DNA of 24,293 nucleotides, taken from the NCBI GenBank assembly GCA_031370485.1, contig JANMQK010000090.1, positions 1 through 24,293 of the forward strand. Direction: 5' to 3'. Numbering within the stretch: the stretch's first letter is position 1; every line of letters begins with the position of its first letter. This document shows, piece by piece, positions 1 to 7,057 of the stretch. This DNA comes from JANMQK01 sp031370485 (GTDB taxonomy: Bacteria > Acidobacteriota > Polarisedimenticolia > Gp22-AA2). A model generated the notes under the pieces. That model searched no databases, had not been told where the DNA came from, and was given only the letters and a program-made list of their open reading frames with translations. The position numbers were made by a program, and so were the translations under genes.

Positions 1-321
1 CCGGCCGGTCGCCAGGCTCCCCTCCGGGACCTCTTCGAGGGGTGTCATCCCGCGGTGCGGGCGCTCCCGCCGGAAGGCGTCGATGGCGAGGTGCAGCGTG
101 ATGCGGTAGAGCCAGGCGTCGAAACGCCCCCCCTTCCGGAATCGCCGCAGCACCCGGTAGAGGCGGAGGAATACTTCCTGGGACACGTCGCGCGCCAGTT
201 CCGCGTCACCGACGAGGTTGTAGGCGATCCAGAAGACGCGCTCGCGCTTAAGCAGGACGAGCTGCTCGAAGGCCGGAAGATCCCCCTCGGCCGCGAGCTG
301 GATCAGGTCCTTCTCGTCCAT
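1..321 (-). CDS. ECF-type RNA polymerase sigma factor, N-terminal part (cut by window edge)
   Basis: This gene runs off the left edge; 107 codons are visible. It should encode an extracytoplasmic-function sigma-70 factor that directs RNA polymerase to a specific promoter set. The product starts MDEKDLIQLAAEGD, the usual opening of ECF factors. It continues into a complete sigma region 2: the DAELARDVSQEVFLRLYR stretch (about residues 40-57) is the region 2.2 core-binding helix, and the FDAWLYRI and LAIDAFRRERP stretches (about residues 68-90) cover the -10 recognition helices. Region 4 lies outside the window. It follows the DUF2062 gene with a 30-nt gap and probably shares its promoter. No Shine-Dalgarno is obvious before the ATG. 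No anti-sigma factor is visible, but one could lie beyond the edge. The family call is firm; the regulon is unknown. Confidence 0.93.
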   Translation of the reverse strand, partial: MDEKDLIQLAAEGDLPAFEQLVLLKRERVFWIAYNLVGDAELARDVSQEVFLRLYRVLRRFRKGGRFDAWLYRITLHLAIDAFRRERPHRGMTPLEEVPEGSLATGR

Positions 322-351
322 CGTTTCGGGGCCCGGATCAGGGCCCGCCCA

Positions 352-819
352 TCACCCTGCCCGACGCAGGGTGCGGTACCACAGTATCCCGTACAGGAAG
401 ATCGGGAACGAGAGAAGGGCGCATACGGCTCCCAGGACCAGCGTCCCGGCGCTCAGGGGGACGATCCAGGGCCCGAGCTGCGCCAGGAACGAGCGCGCCC
501 CCTCCCACGTGGCCAGGCCCTCGAAGCGGACGGCCGGCGGGGCGGAGCCGAGCAGGAACGATCCGCAATAGGCCGAAGCGCTGTAGATCGGGACGACGGT
601 CCACGGGTTGTTGACCAGCGTCCCCGCCATCACCGCGATCCGGTTCAGGCCCAGGAGGAACGCGAGACCCACGGCGATGAGGGTATGGAACCCCAGGGCG
701 GGCGTCCAGCCGACGAACACCCCGAGGGCGAACGCCAGGGCGGCGCGCTGCGGAGTGTCATCCGTGTGAAACACGCGGCGCAACAGACTTCCGATTTTTT
801 TCTTTGTGTAATCCCTCAT
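352..819 (-). CDS. DUF2062 domain integral membrane protein
   Basis: The 155-residue protein carries the DUF2062 signature: a hydrophobic block with G-x-F-x-G-x-x-P-x-x-G (about residues 33-43), an Asn (residue 59) followed by hydrophobics, then the N-N-P-W-T-x-x-P-x-Y motif (about residues 70-79). About three membrane segments are seen, including a C-terminal one near residues 121-145. The family has no settled biochemical function; it is sometimes found beside or fused to glycosyltransferases. The N-terminus is basic (MRDYTKKKIGSLLRR), consistent with a cytoplasmic start. A GAGGG Shine-Dalgarno lies about 8 nt before the ATG, and a strong sigma70-like promoter lies just upstream. The ECF sigma gene follows, so the two are probably co-transcribed; whether they work together is not known. 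Codons 6-8 form an A-rich run, but the frame is continuous. Confidence 0.88.
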   Translation of the reverse strand: MRDYTKKKIGSLLRRVFHTDDTPQRAALAFALGVFVGWTPALGFHTLIAVGLAFLLGLNRIAVMAGTLVNNPWTVVPIYSASAYCGSFLLGSAPPAVRFEGLATWEGARSFLAQLGPWIVPLSAGTLVLGAVCALLSFPIFLYGILWYRTLRRAG

Positions 820-842
820 CGGGCCACCCTCAGCGACGGCGC

Positions 843-871
843 ATCATACGGGGAGCCTCCCCTCAGGTCAA
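843..871 (-). promoter_or_regulatory. sigma70-like promoter for DUF2062-sigma operon, with palindrome in the spacer
   Basis: On the minus strand there is TTGACC (866-871), a spacer of exactly 17 nt, then TATGAT (843-848); each hexamer matches consensus at five of six positions. The spacer holds a perfect inverted repeat, GGGGAG-C-CTCCCC on the plus strand, at 850-862. Predicted transcription starts near 836, leaving a short leader with a GAGGG ribosome-binding site. The palindrome lies where a repressor or a MerR-type activator would bind, but this is inference. Confidence 0.65.
850..862. repeat. perfect 6-1-6 inverted repeat inside the promoter spacer
   Basis: The arms are GGGGAG and CTCCCC around one central base, located entirely between the -35 and -10 hexamers of the DUF2062 promoter. 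It is a possible operator. It is not followed by a T-tract in either direction, so it is not a typical intrinsic terminator for thiL. Confidence 0.55.
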
Positions 872-906
872 TGACATCCCGGCCCGCGGCCCGGCGGGGA
901 CGGCGT

Positions 907-1968
907 TCATTGGGGGAAATGCTCGTAGCCCGTCCGGGGAAGCGGACGGTAGCGACCGTCCCTGCCAAGAATCTGGACGCCTCCGGAGCGCGGCCCGATC
1001 GTGCCGATGCGGGCCATCGGGAGGCAGATCCGTCGCGCCAGACGGCCGATCCCCGCTTCGCTATCACGGCGGGCGGTGAAGAGCAGCTCGTAGTCCTCCC
1101 CCCCGCCCAACGCGAAGCGCAGCGCGGCCTTCGCCCCCAGCGCACGCTCGGCCAGGGGGGCCACCGGGACGGCCGCCTCCTCGATGACGGCCCCGGCGCC
1201 GCTGGCGCGGCAGAGCCGTGGCAGGTCCTGCGATAGCCCGTCCGAAAGGTCGATCATCGAGGTCGCCAGACGCAGGAGTCCCAGCGCCCGTCCCGCCTCG
1301 AGACGCGCCACGGGATCGAGGTGTGACCGCATCGCGTTAGCGGCCGCGCGCGAGCGGGCACCGACCGCGGACCTGCCCCGCCCCCTGCGATGGGGTCTCG
1401 CGCGTCCCCCCGGCCCCAGCCGCAGACCGCGCCGGAGCAGGACGAGGCCGGCCGCGGCCGCGCCGAGGCTCCCGGTCACGTAGAGCCCTTCGCCGACCCG
1501 TGCGCCGTCCCGGCGGACGGCTCCGCCCGGCTCGACCGCGCCCAGGAGGGCGACGCTCACGAACAAGGCCCGCGCCGCGCAGGTGTCTCCGCCGACCAGC
1601 GACGCGCCCGATCGCCGCCCCGCGTCGATCAGGCCGCGGACGATCTCCCGTGCGTACGCCAGAGGGAGATGCCGCGGCAGGCCGAGGCTCACGACAAACG
1701 AGAGCGGTACGCCACCCATGGCGGCGATGTCGCTGAGACTCACCGTCAGGGCCTTCCGACCCAGGAGGAATCCGGGAGTGTAGGCGGTTCGGAAATGGAT
1801 CCCCTCGGTCAGCAGATCGGTCGTGACCAGGGTGTGGGCGCCACGAGGAAGGGACAGCACGGCGGCGTCATCGCCGATGCCGAGGATCGCACGCGGGCGG
1901 GCGCGTCGGGCCGCCCGGGCGATGCCGGCGACGAACAGGTCCTCGCCGAGACCGCTGATCCCAGGCAT
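907..1968 (-). CDS. thiL: thiamine-monophosphate kinase
   Basis: ThiL phosphorylates thiamine monophosphate to thiamine pyrophosphate, the last step of cofactor synthesis, in the cytoplasm. The 353-residue product has the family motifs in order: GIGDDAAVL (residues 30-38, metal and ATP binding), TTDLLTEGIHF (49-59), the LSDIAAMG block (78-85), GGDT (126-129), MIDLSDGLSQDL (238-249) and GGGEDYELLFT (288-298). It is somewhat longer than many homologues because of an Arg/Gly-rich stretch at about 180-210 that looks like a poorly conserved insertion. The ATG lies 6 nt after the lon stop, so it is probably the last gene of an hsp20-lon-thiL transcript. No other thiamine genes are present. No strong Shine-Dalgarno is seen, which suggests reliance on translation from lon. 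Confidence 0.95.
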   Translation of the reverse strand: MPGISGLGEDLFVAGIARAARRARPRAILGIGDDAAVLSLPRGAHTLVTTDLLTEGIHFRTAYTPGFLLGRKALTVSLSDIAAMGGVPLSFVVSLGLPRHLPLAYAREIVRGLIDAGRRSGASLVGGDTCAARALFVSVALLGAVEPGGAVRRDGARVGEGLYVTGSLGAAAAGLVLLRRGLRLGPGGRARPHRRGRGRSAVGARSRAAANAMRSHLDPVARLEAGRALGLLRLATSMIDLSDGLSQDLPRLCRASGAGAVIEEAAVPVAPLAERALGAKAALRFALGGGEDYELLFTARRDSEAGIGRLARRICLPMARIGTIGPRSGGVQILGRDGRYRPLPRTGYEHFPQ

Positions 1969-1974
1969 GAGGCG

Positions 1975-4380
1975 TCAGAGAGCGGCGACCGTCCTCTCCG
2001 TGCCCATCCGCGGCCCGGCGCGGCGCGTGGTGGGATCGGCGAGGGCGAGGGGGAAGACCTCCATGACGTTGGATACGAACGCGAACTTGAGCCCCTTGCG
2101 GAAGAGCTTCGGGATCTCCTCGAGGTTCTTGCGATTCCCCTCGGGGAGGATCACCGTCTCAATCATGGCGCGGCGCGCCGCCAGGACCTTCTCCTTGACC
2201 CCGCCGATCGGCAGGACGTTGCCTCGCAGGGTGATCTCGCCGGTCATGGCCACGGTCCTTCTGGCGGGCCGGTTGGTGAGGACGGAGATGATCGACGTCG
2301 CGATGGTGATCCCAGCGGACGGCCCGTCCTTCGGGATCGCCCCTTCCGGGACATGGACGTGGACGTCGATATCGCCGAACGAGTTCATGTTGACGCCGAA
2401 TTCCGCCGCGTGTGAACGGGCGTAAGACAGGGCCGCCTGCGCCGACTCCTTCATCACCGTGCCGAGGTGTCCTGTGAGGATCAACCGGCCCCTCCCGGGC
2501 ATGGTCGTCGTCTCCACGAACAGGATCTCCCCTCCCGCGGCGGTCCAGGCGAGCCCGGTCGCGACCCCGACCTGGTTGCTCACCAGGGCCATCTCGGGGT
2601 TGATGCGCGGCACGCCGAGCAGGTCCTCGATCATCGAGGGCGTGGCCCGGTAGGGGCCGAGTTTCCCCTCGGCGACCCGGCGCGCCAGTTTCCGGCAGAA
2701 CTTGGCGATCTCGCGCTCCAGGCTCCTGAGGCCGGCCTCGCGCGTGTACTTCTCGATAATCGTCTGGATCCCCTTGTCCGTGAAGGTGACCTGCGTGGGC
2801 TGCAGGCCGTTCTCATCGACCTGCTTGGGGATCAGGTGGCGCTTGCAGATCTCCACCTTCTCCTCCTCGGTGTAGCCGGACAGGGTGATGACCTCCATCC
2901 GGTCGCGGAACGCCGGCTGTATCGGGTCAAGCAGGTTGGCCGTGGCGACGAACATGACGTTGCTGAGATCGAATGGCACGTTGAGGTAGTGATCGCGGAA
3001 GCTGTTGTTCTGCTCGGGGTCCAGCACCTCCAGGAGGGCCGACGATGGGTCGCCGCGGTAGTCTGAACCGATCTTGTCCACCTCGTCCAGCATGAAGACG
3101 GGATTGTTCGACCCACCCTGGCTGATTCCCTGGACGATCCGGCCCGGCATCGAGCCCACGTAGGTGCGCCGGTGCCCGCGGATCTCGGCCTCGTCCCGGA
3201 TCCCGCCGAGCGAGATACGGACAAACTTGCGCCCGAGGGCGCGCGCGATCGACCGCCCCAGCGAGGTCTTGCCGACGCCCGGTGGACCGACGAAGCAGAG
3301 GATCGGGCCGCGCATCTTTTTTTTCAGCCGGCGAACCGCGAGATATTCCACGATCCGCTCCTTGATGCCCTCCAGCCCGTAGTGATCGTCGTCGAGAATC
3401 TGCTGGGCCTTCTTGAGGTCGAGATTGTCTTTGGTCTGGACCGACCATGGCAGGTTGACCATCCAGTCGAGGTAGTTCCGCACGGTGGCGGTCTCGGCCG
3501 AGTCGGGATGCATCCGCTCGAGCTTGCCGATCTGCCGATCGACCTCCTCGAGCACTTTCTTCGGCATCTTCGACTTACGCGCCTTCGCGCGGAAGGCCTC
3601 CACTTCCTCGGCCAGGTCGTTCCCCTCACCAAGCTCGCTCTGGATGGCCTTCATCTGCTGGCGCAGGAAATATTCACGCTGCGACTTGTCGATCTCCTCC
3701 CTGGCGTGCGTGTTGATCTCCTGCTGCATGACGAGCAGGTCGATCTCCTTGTTCAGCAGCTCGTGAACCTTCTTGAGACGTGCCGCTGGATCGAGGACCT
3801 TGAGAACGGCCTGCGCGTCGTCGACCTTGAGGTCGAGATTGCTCGCGACCAGATCGGCAAGCCGGCCGGGGTCCTCGAGGTTGCCGGCAATCACCATCAC
3901 CTCGGAAGAGATGGCCTTGCCCAGCGATACGCTGCGCTCGAGTGACTTCTTGACGCTGCGGAGGAGGGCCTCCTGTTCCATCGTCGAGCCGCCGGACGTC
4001 TCCGCCACCCTGGCGATCTTCGCCTCCAGGTAGGGCTGCGTACTCGAGATCGCCTCGATGCGGGCCCGGGCCACCCCCTGCACCAGCACCCGGATCCGGC
4101 CGTCGGGGAGCTTGAGCATCCTCATGATGACGCCGACCGTGCCGATGTTGTAGAGATCCTCGTCCCCGGGATCCTCGGTCACGCTGTCCTTCTGCGCCAC
4201 CAGGAGGATCATCCGGTTGTCGGACAGCGCCCGCTCGACCGCCTTGATGGAGCGGTCGCGGCTGACGGACAGCGGCACGATGATGAAGGGATAGACGACG
4301 ATGTCCCGAAGCGGCAGCACCGGCAGCTCTTTCGGGATTCTCGGCTGCTCCTCCGCGGGATTCGTCCTGGCGGGGGTCAT
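1975..4380 (-). CDS. lon: ATP-dependent endopeptidase Lon
   Basis: Lon is a cytoplasmic AAA+ serine protease that unfolds and degrades damaged and regulatory proteins. The 801-residue product has full family length and order. The substrate-binding LON N-domain is at about 18-215, followed by a helical linker. Walker A GPPGVGKT is at 365-372 and Walker B VFMLDEVDK at 428-436. The C-terminal protease domain has the catalytic Ser in PKDGPSAG (Ser688) and the catalytic Lys in GGVKEKVLAA (Lys731); the 43-residue spacing equals that of the E. coli dyad. The start overlaps the hsp20 stop as ATGA, so translation is probably coupled, which makes sense for two proteostasis genes. A run of eight A residues (codons 352-355, just before Walker A) is a potential slippage site, but the frame is open throughout. 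Confidence 0.98.
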   Translation of the reverse strand: MTPARTNPAEEQPRIPKELPVLPLRDIVVYPFIIVPLSVSRDRSIKAVERALSDNRMILLVAQKDSVTEDPGDEDLYNIGTVGVIMRMLKLPDGRIRVLVQGVARARIEAISSTQPYLEAKIARVAETSGGSTMEQEALLRSVKKSLERSVSLGKAISSEVMVIAGNLEDPGRLADLVASNLDLKVDDAQAVLKVLDPAARLKKVHELLNKEIDLLVMQQEINTHAREEIDKSQREYFLRQQMKAIQSELGEGNDLAEEVEAFRAKARKSKMPKKVLEEVDRQIGKLERMHPDSAETATVRNYLDWMVNLPWSVQTKDNLDLKKAQQILDDDHYGLEGIKERIVEYLAVRRLKKKMRGPILCFVGPPGVGKTSLGRSIARALGRKFVRISLGGIRDEAEIRGHRRTYVGSMPGRIVQGISQGGSNNPVFMLDEVDKIGSDYRGDPSSALLEVLDPEQNNSFRDHYLNVPFDLSNVMFVATANLLDPIQPAFRDRMEVITLSGYTEEEKVEICKRHLIPKQVDENGLQPTQVTFTDKGIQTIIEKYTREAGLRSLEREIAKFCRKLARRVAEGKLGPYRATPSMIEDLLGVPRINPEMALVSNQVGVATGLAWTAAGGEILFVETTTMPGRGRLILTGHLGTVMKESAQAALSYARSHAAEFGVNMNSFGDIDVHVHVPEGAIPKDGPSAGITIATSIISVLTNRPARRTVAMTGEITLRGNVLPIGGVKEKVLAARRAMIETVILPEGNRKNLEEIPKLFRKGLKFAFVSNVMEVFPLALADPTTRRAGPRMGTERTVAAL

Positions 4381-4823
4381 CGCCTATCTCCTATCCTGAT
4401 CGGGACCTCGTCGCCGCGGCGGTTGGGGACCTTCGGGAAGCACACCCTGAGGACCCCCTCGGAAAGCTCGGTGGTCGCCGCGTGCGTGTTCACGGGCGAG
4501 GCGATGTGGACCACCCTCTTGAACTTCCCGAAACCACGCTCCATGGAGTGGAATTTGGCGCTCTTCGCCGCAGCGAGGCGTTTCTTTTCGCCGCGCAGGA
4601 TGAGGTTGTTGCCGTTCACGGCGAGGCTGACATCCTTGAGCTCGACACCGGGGACCTCGAAATTCACGACGAGCGCCTCCTCGGTCTCGTAGACGTCCGC
4701 GTTGGGCAGCCATTCGCCGCCGGGTTCGCCCCCGGAGGCCTTAAGCTCGAGCAGGTTGTCGAACAATCGGTTGATCTCGTTTTGGATGCGCGTGATCTCT
4801 ACGAACGGGCCCAAGGCGGCCAT
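4377..4823 (-). CDS. Hsp20/alpha-crystallin family small heat-shock protein
   Basis: Small heat-shock proteins bind unfolding proteins without ATP and hold them for refolding or degradation. The 148-residue product has a short N-terminal helix region (NEINRLFDNLLE), then an alpha-crystallin domain at about 40-140. Typical signatures are ADVYETEEALVVNFEVPGV (about 42-60), the ERGFGKFKRVVHI strand (about 94-106) and the GVLRVCFPK motif (about 122-130). Near the C-terminus VPIRI supplies an I-x-I-type anchoring motif. A GGAGG Shine-Dalgarno lies 8 nt before the ATG. It is the first gene of the hsp20-lon-thiL unit and shares an ATGA overlap with lon, joining a holdase to the protease that clears its clients. 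Confidence 0.95.
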   Translation of the reverse strand: MAALGPFVEITRIQNEINRLFDNLLELKASGGEPGGEWLPNADVYETEEALVVNFEVPGVELKDVSLAVNGNNLILRGEKKRLAAAKSAKFHSMERGFGKFKRVVHIASPVNTHAATTELSEGVLRVCFPKVPNRRGDEVPIRIGDRR

Positions 4824-4850
4824 CGGGATGCCCTCCGGAAAGCGCGGGTC

Positions 4851-4879
4851 AATATAGTGGAGCGGGCCACCTTCTGCAA
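4851..4879 (-). promoter_or_regulatory. putative promoter of hsp20-lon-thiL
   Basis: On the minus strand TTGCAG (4874-4879) is separated by 17 nt from TATATT (4851-4856). The -10 matches sigma70 consensus at five of six positions, the -35 at only three. The same DNA partly resembles a sigma32 site (CTTGCAG, 11 nt, then CTCCAC), which would fit a heat-shock unit, but the match is partial. No CIRCE element was found. A G9 homopolymer lies just upstream at 4895-4903. Confidence 0.45.
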
Positions 4880-4929
4880 GGCCGGGGGATCCGCGGGGGG
4901 GGGCCGGCCGCCTCGGAATCAGGCGCCGG

Positions 4930-5391
4930 TTACTTGCGCTGCTGCTCCAGAAGGTCCTTCAGTTCCTTCATGAACTGGTCGACGTCCTCGAACTGGCGGT
5001 AGACGCTGGCGAAGCGCACATAAGCGACCTTGTCCAGCTCGCGCAGCCGTTCGATCACCTTCTGCCCGATAGCGCCCGTCGGCATCTCGCGTTCGCTGGT
5101 CTCCTGCAGCACCTGCTCCACCTCGTCGACGATCCCGTCGAGCGCCGAGGGGGACACCGGGCGCTTCTCGCAGGCCCGGCGGAGCCCCGCCAGGACCTTG
5201 TTCCGGTCGAACGGCTCCCGTCGGCCGTCCTTCTTGACCACCATGAACGGGATCTCGTCGATCCGCTCGTAGGAGGTGAAGCGCCGCCCGCAACGCAGGC
5301 ATTCCCGCCGCCTGCGGATGACGACCCCCTCCTTGCCCTCGCGGGAGTCGACGACCTTGTCCTCCAGGTGGGTGCAGAATGGGCACTTCAT
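4930..5391 (-). CDS. nrdR: transcriptional repressor NrdR
   Basis: NrdR is a nucleotide-sensing repressor of ribonucleotide reductase genes. The 153-residue product has the family's usual length and plan. An N-terminal zinc ribbon uses Cys3, Cys6, Cys31 and Cys34 (KCPFC and ECLRCG). An ATP-cone domain starts near residue 48 (MVVKKDGRREPFDRNKVLAGL) and runs to about 140, with YVRFASVYRQFED near its end. Its ATG overlaps the stop of the upstream flippase gene as ATGA, so the two are co-translated. No nrd genes and no recognisable NrdR boxes are in the window, so it must act on targets elsewhere. The 106-nt gap to hsp20 holds the hsp20 promoter and no clear terminator. Confidence 0.97.
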   Translation of the reverse strand: MKCPFCTHLEDKVVDSREGKEGVVIRRRRECLRCGRRFTSYERIDEIPFMVVKKDGRREPFDRNKVLAGLRRACEKRPVSPSALDGIVDEVEQVLQETSEREMPTGAIGQKVIERLRELDKVAYVRFASVYRQFEDVDQFMKELKDLLEQQRK

Positions 5392-6464
5392 CGCGCCTCA
5401 CCGCCCGCGGGAGCGGACACCGCGGGCCCCGGCGGCCCGGCGGCCAGGCTCCGGACCTCCGCCGGGCGAAGCCCGTCCCGCCACATCAGCAGCAGTCCCG
5501 CGACGACGGTGGGAATCACCGCCACGGCGTGCAAGGTGACCGCCACCGCCGCGGCGAGCGCCCGCTCGACCCCCCAGAAGTCCACGAGCGAGATCTGGCA
5601 AAGAAACTCGTAGGATCCGACGCCGCCCGGCGTCGGCACGGCGATCCCGACCGCAATCGGCACCATCAGCAGCAGCGTGTCAAAAAAATGTAGATGAAGA
5701 CCGAACGCCTTGAGACCCACGAAAACCCCCAGGTCGATGGTCAGCCACATCGCGATCGACAGCAGGATCGAGAAAGCCAATTCCTTGCCTCGCCGGACGG
5801 ACCGCAAACCCTCGAGGAAGGTCTCCAGGACGGCGATGGCCCTCCCGATCCGACCCGTGCTCCGGCCCGGGTTGATCCGATGCAACCAGGACACGACCTG
5901 CTCCGGAAACGCCACCAGGAGGACGAGAAGCGGCACGCCAACAAGCAGCGCCGCGCCCGTGACATACACCCCCCTCTGGAGGAAGATCGCCGCCTGGGAC
6001 ACCGAGTCCCCATTCCGCGCCGCTCCCATCAGGGCGGCACCGTGCCGCGACAGCGCGAACACCAGGAACAGCCCCATGACCGTCAACATGTCGAAGAGGC
6101 GCTCCAGCGCCACAGTGGCGATGGCGGCGCTCGAACTCAGCCGCTCGCGACGCGCCAGGAGCACGGGCCGGACAACTTCGCCCACGCGGAACGGCACGAG
6201 GTAGGAAATCGTGAAGCCGATCAGGGTGGTCGATGTCAGGTTGTAAAAACCCAATCCTTCGCGCAGCGGCGCCAATAGGTGTTTCCAGCGCCAGGCGCGA
6301 AACAGGAAGGCGGCCAGGTTTATGGCCGCGCTCAGCGCGACCAAAGGGACGCTCGCCCCGAGGAGGCTCGTCCATGCCGTCCCGAGATCGAAGCTTCTCA
6401 GGAACAGGAACAGGAAAGCCGCCGTCAGGACGACGCTCAGCACGACCCGTGTGGCCTGCTTCAA
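5388..6464 (-). CDS. flippase-like / LPG-synthase transmembrane-domain protein (UPF0104, YbhN/AglD type)
   Basis: The 358-residue integral membrane protein has about eight hydrophobic segments. It carries the family signatures RVGEVVRP (93-100), ERLFD (121-125) and PTPGGVGSYEF (277-287). These define the lysylphosphatidylglycerol-synthase transmembrane domain family, whose soluble synthase domain is absent here. Family members are implicated in moving or modifying lipid-linked molecules, but the substrate cannot be read from the sequence. The assigned start is TTG, with GGAG about 11 nt upstream; a GTG at codon 8 is an alternative. It precedes nrdR with an ATGA overlap. A good sigma70-like promoter lies about 30 nt upstream of the start. 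The functional link to NrdR is unclear and may be only transcriptional. Confidence 0.88.
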   Translation of the reverse strand: MKQATRVVLSVVLTAAFLFLFLRSFDLGTAWTSLLGASVPLVALSAAINLAAFLFRAWRWKHLLAPLREGLGFYNLTSTTLIGFTISYLVPFRVGEVVRPVLLARRERLSSSAAIATVALERLFDMLTVMGLFLVFALSRHGAALMGAARNGDSVSQAAIFLQRGVYVTGAALLVGVPLLVLLVAFPEQVVSWLHRINPGRSTGRIGRAIAVLETFLEGLRSVRRGKELAFSILLSIAMWLTIDLGVFVGLKAFGLHLHFFDTLLLMVPIAVGIAVPTPGGVGSYEFLCQISLVDFWGVERALAAAVAVTLHAVAVIPTVVAGLLLMWRDGLRPAEVRSLAAGPPGPAVSAPAGGEAR

Positions 6465-6494
6465 GGCGATGGCCGCTCCCCCCGAAATGCCGCG

Positions 6495-6523
6495 AATATA
6501 CCGGATGACCCCCGGGCTGTCCA
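6495..6523 (-). promoter_or_regulatory. sigma70-like promoter of the flippase-nrdR operon
   Basis: On the minus strand TGGACA (6518-6523) is followed by a 17-nt spacer and TATATT (6495-6500). Both hexamers match consensus at five of six positions. Predicted transcription starts near 6488, giving a leader of about 24 nt. It lies in the 84-nt gap after folB. Confidence 0.65.
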
Positions 6524-6548
6524 GATTGACGCGGGATGATCGGAACGC

Positions 6549-6920
6549 CTACGGCTCGCGGAATCGTCCCATCCGGACCTCGACGTACTCGACTCCCGGC
6601 AGGACGAACTTGCGAAGCCTCACCACGGCCCGCTTGACCGGGAAGCGGTTGAGAACGAGATCGAGCGTCTGACGGGCCGCAGCCTCGAGGAGACGAAACT
6701 CGCCCCGCACGAGCAGGCCTCGCACGGCATCGCAGACCTCCCGGTAATCGATGGTCCGCGCCAGCTCTCCTGTCCGCCCCGCGTCCTCGAGCGCGGCGCT
6801 GAGCTCGATGTCGGCCTCGATCCTCTGGGGCATGCGGCGCTCCTCCTCAGTCACGCCTATGCGACAGTGGCACACGACACCTCGCAGCAGCAGGCGGTCC
6901 CGGCCGGCCTGGCGGGTCAT
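6549..6920 (-). CDS. folB: dihydroneopterin aldolase
   Basis: FolB converts 7,8-dihydroneopterin to 6-hydroxymethyl-7,8-dihydropterin and glycolaldehyde in folate synthesis. The 123-residue product fits the family length. It has the RGVVCHCRIGVTEEER opening (family pattern G-x-x-G-V-x-x-x-E), the IEADIELS strand, the TIDYREVCDAV block and LLEAAARQTLDLVL, which carries the conserved Glu-x2-Ala pattern. A Lys occurs in the C-terminal VVRLRKFVLPGVEYVEVRMGR region. I chose the ATG at 6920 over an in-frame GTG at 6965 because GAGGG (6927-6931) sits 6 nt before it and the resulting N-terminus matches the family. It stands alone: rqcH ends 137 nt upstream and the flippase promoter lies downstream. 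No other folate genes are visible. Confidence 0.9.
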   Translation of the reverse strand: MTRQAGRDRLLLRGVVCHCRIGVTEEERRMPQRIEADIELSAALEDAGRTGELARTIDYREVCDAVRGLLVRGEFRLLEAAARQTLDLVLNRFPVKRAVVRLRKFVLPGVEYVEVRMGRFREP

Positions 6921-7024
6921 CAGGCGCCCTCGTTCCCGGGTTTTTGAGGTTCCGCTCGTCGCCACGGCTCACGCGCGCATGCTGGGATGGGTCGAGCGCA
7001 GCCTACCACGTCCGGACCGATCGT

Positions 7025-7042
7025 GCCCCGTCTGTTCGGGGC
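7025..7042 (-). terminator. possible hairpin downstream of rqcH
   Basis: GCCCCG and CGGGGC form a perfect 6-bp stem around a 6-nt loop, 16 nt past the rqcH stop. It is not followed by a run of T on the minus strand, so it is at best a weak intrinsic terminator or a 3-prime-end stabilising hairpin between rqcH and folB. Confidence 0.35.
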
Positions 7043-7057
7043 GGCGGTCTCCCGGAT

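Noticed and set aside
880..900. GC-rich repeats after thiL as an intrinsic terminator
   Set aside because: Only about four bases pair cleanly and no T-tract follows.
55..1236. Long plus-strand open frames opposite the sigma, DUF2062 and thiL genes
   Set aside because: They are antisense shadows produced by GC-rich codon bias, without recognisable domains; the same holds for frames such as 1390-2415 and 3172-3945.
3317..3324. A8 run in lon as a programmed frameshift site
   Set aside because: The zero frame encodes a complete Lon, and nothing downstream in another frame suggests an alternative product; it is only a possible slippage spot.
4895..4903. G9 homopolymer upstream of hsp20 as a phase-variation tract
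   Set aside because: It lies upstream of the predicted -35 and outside any coding frame, and a single G-run in GC-rich DNA is weak evidence; noted only as a possible sequencing weak spot.
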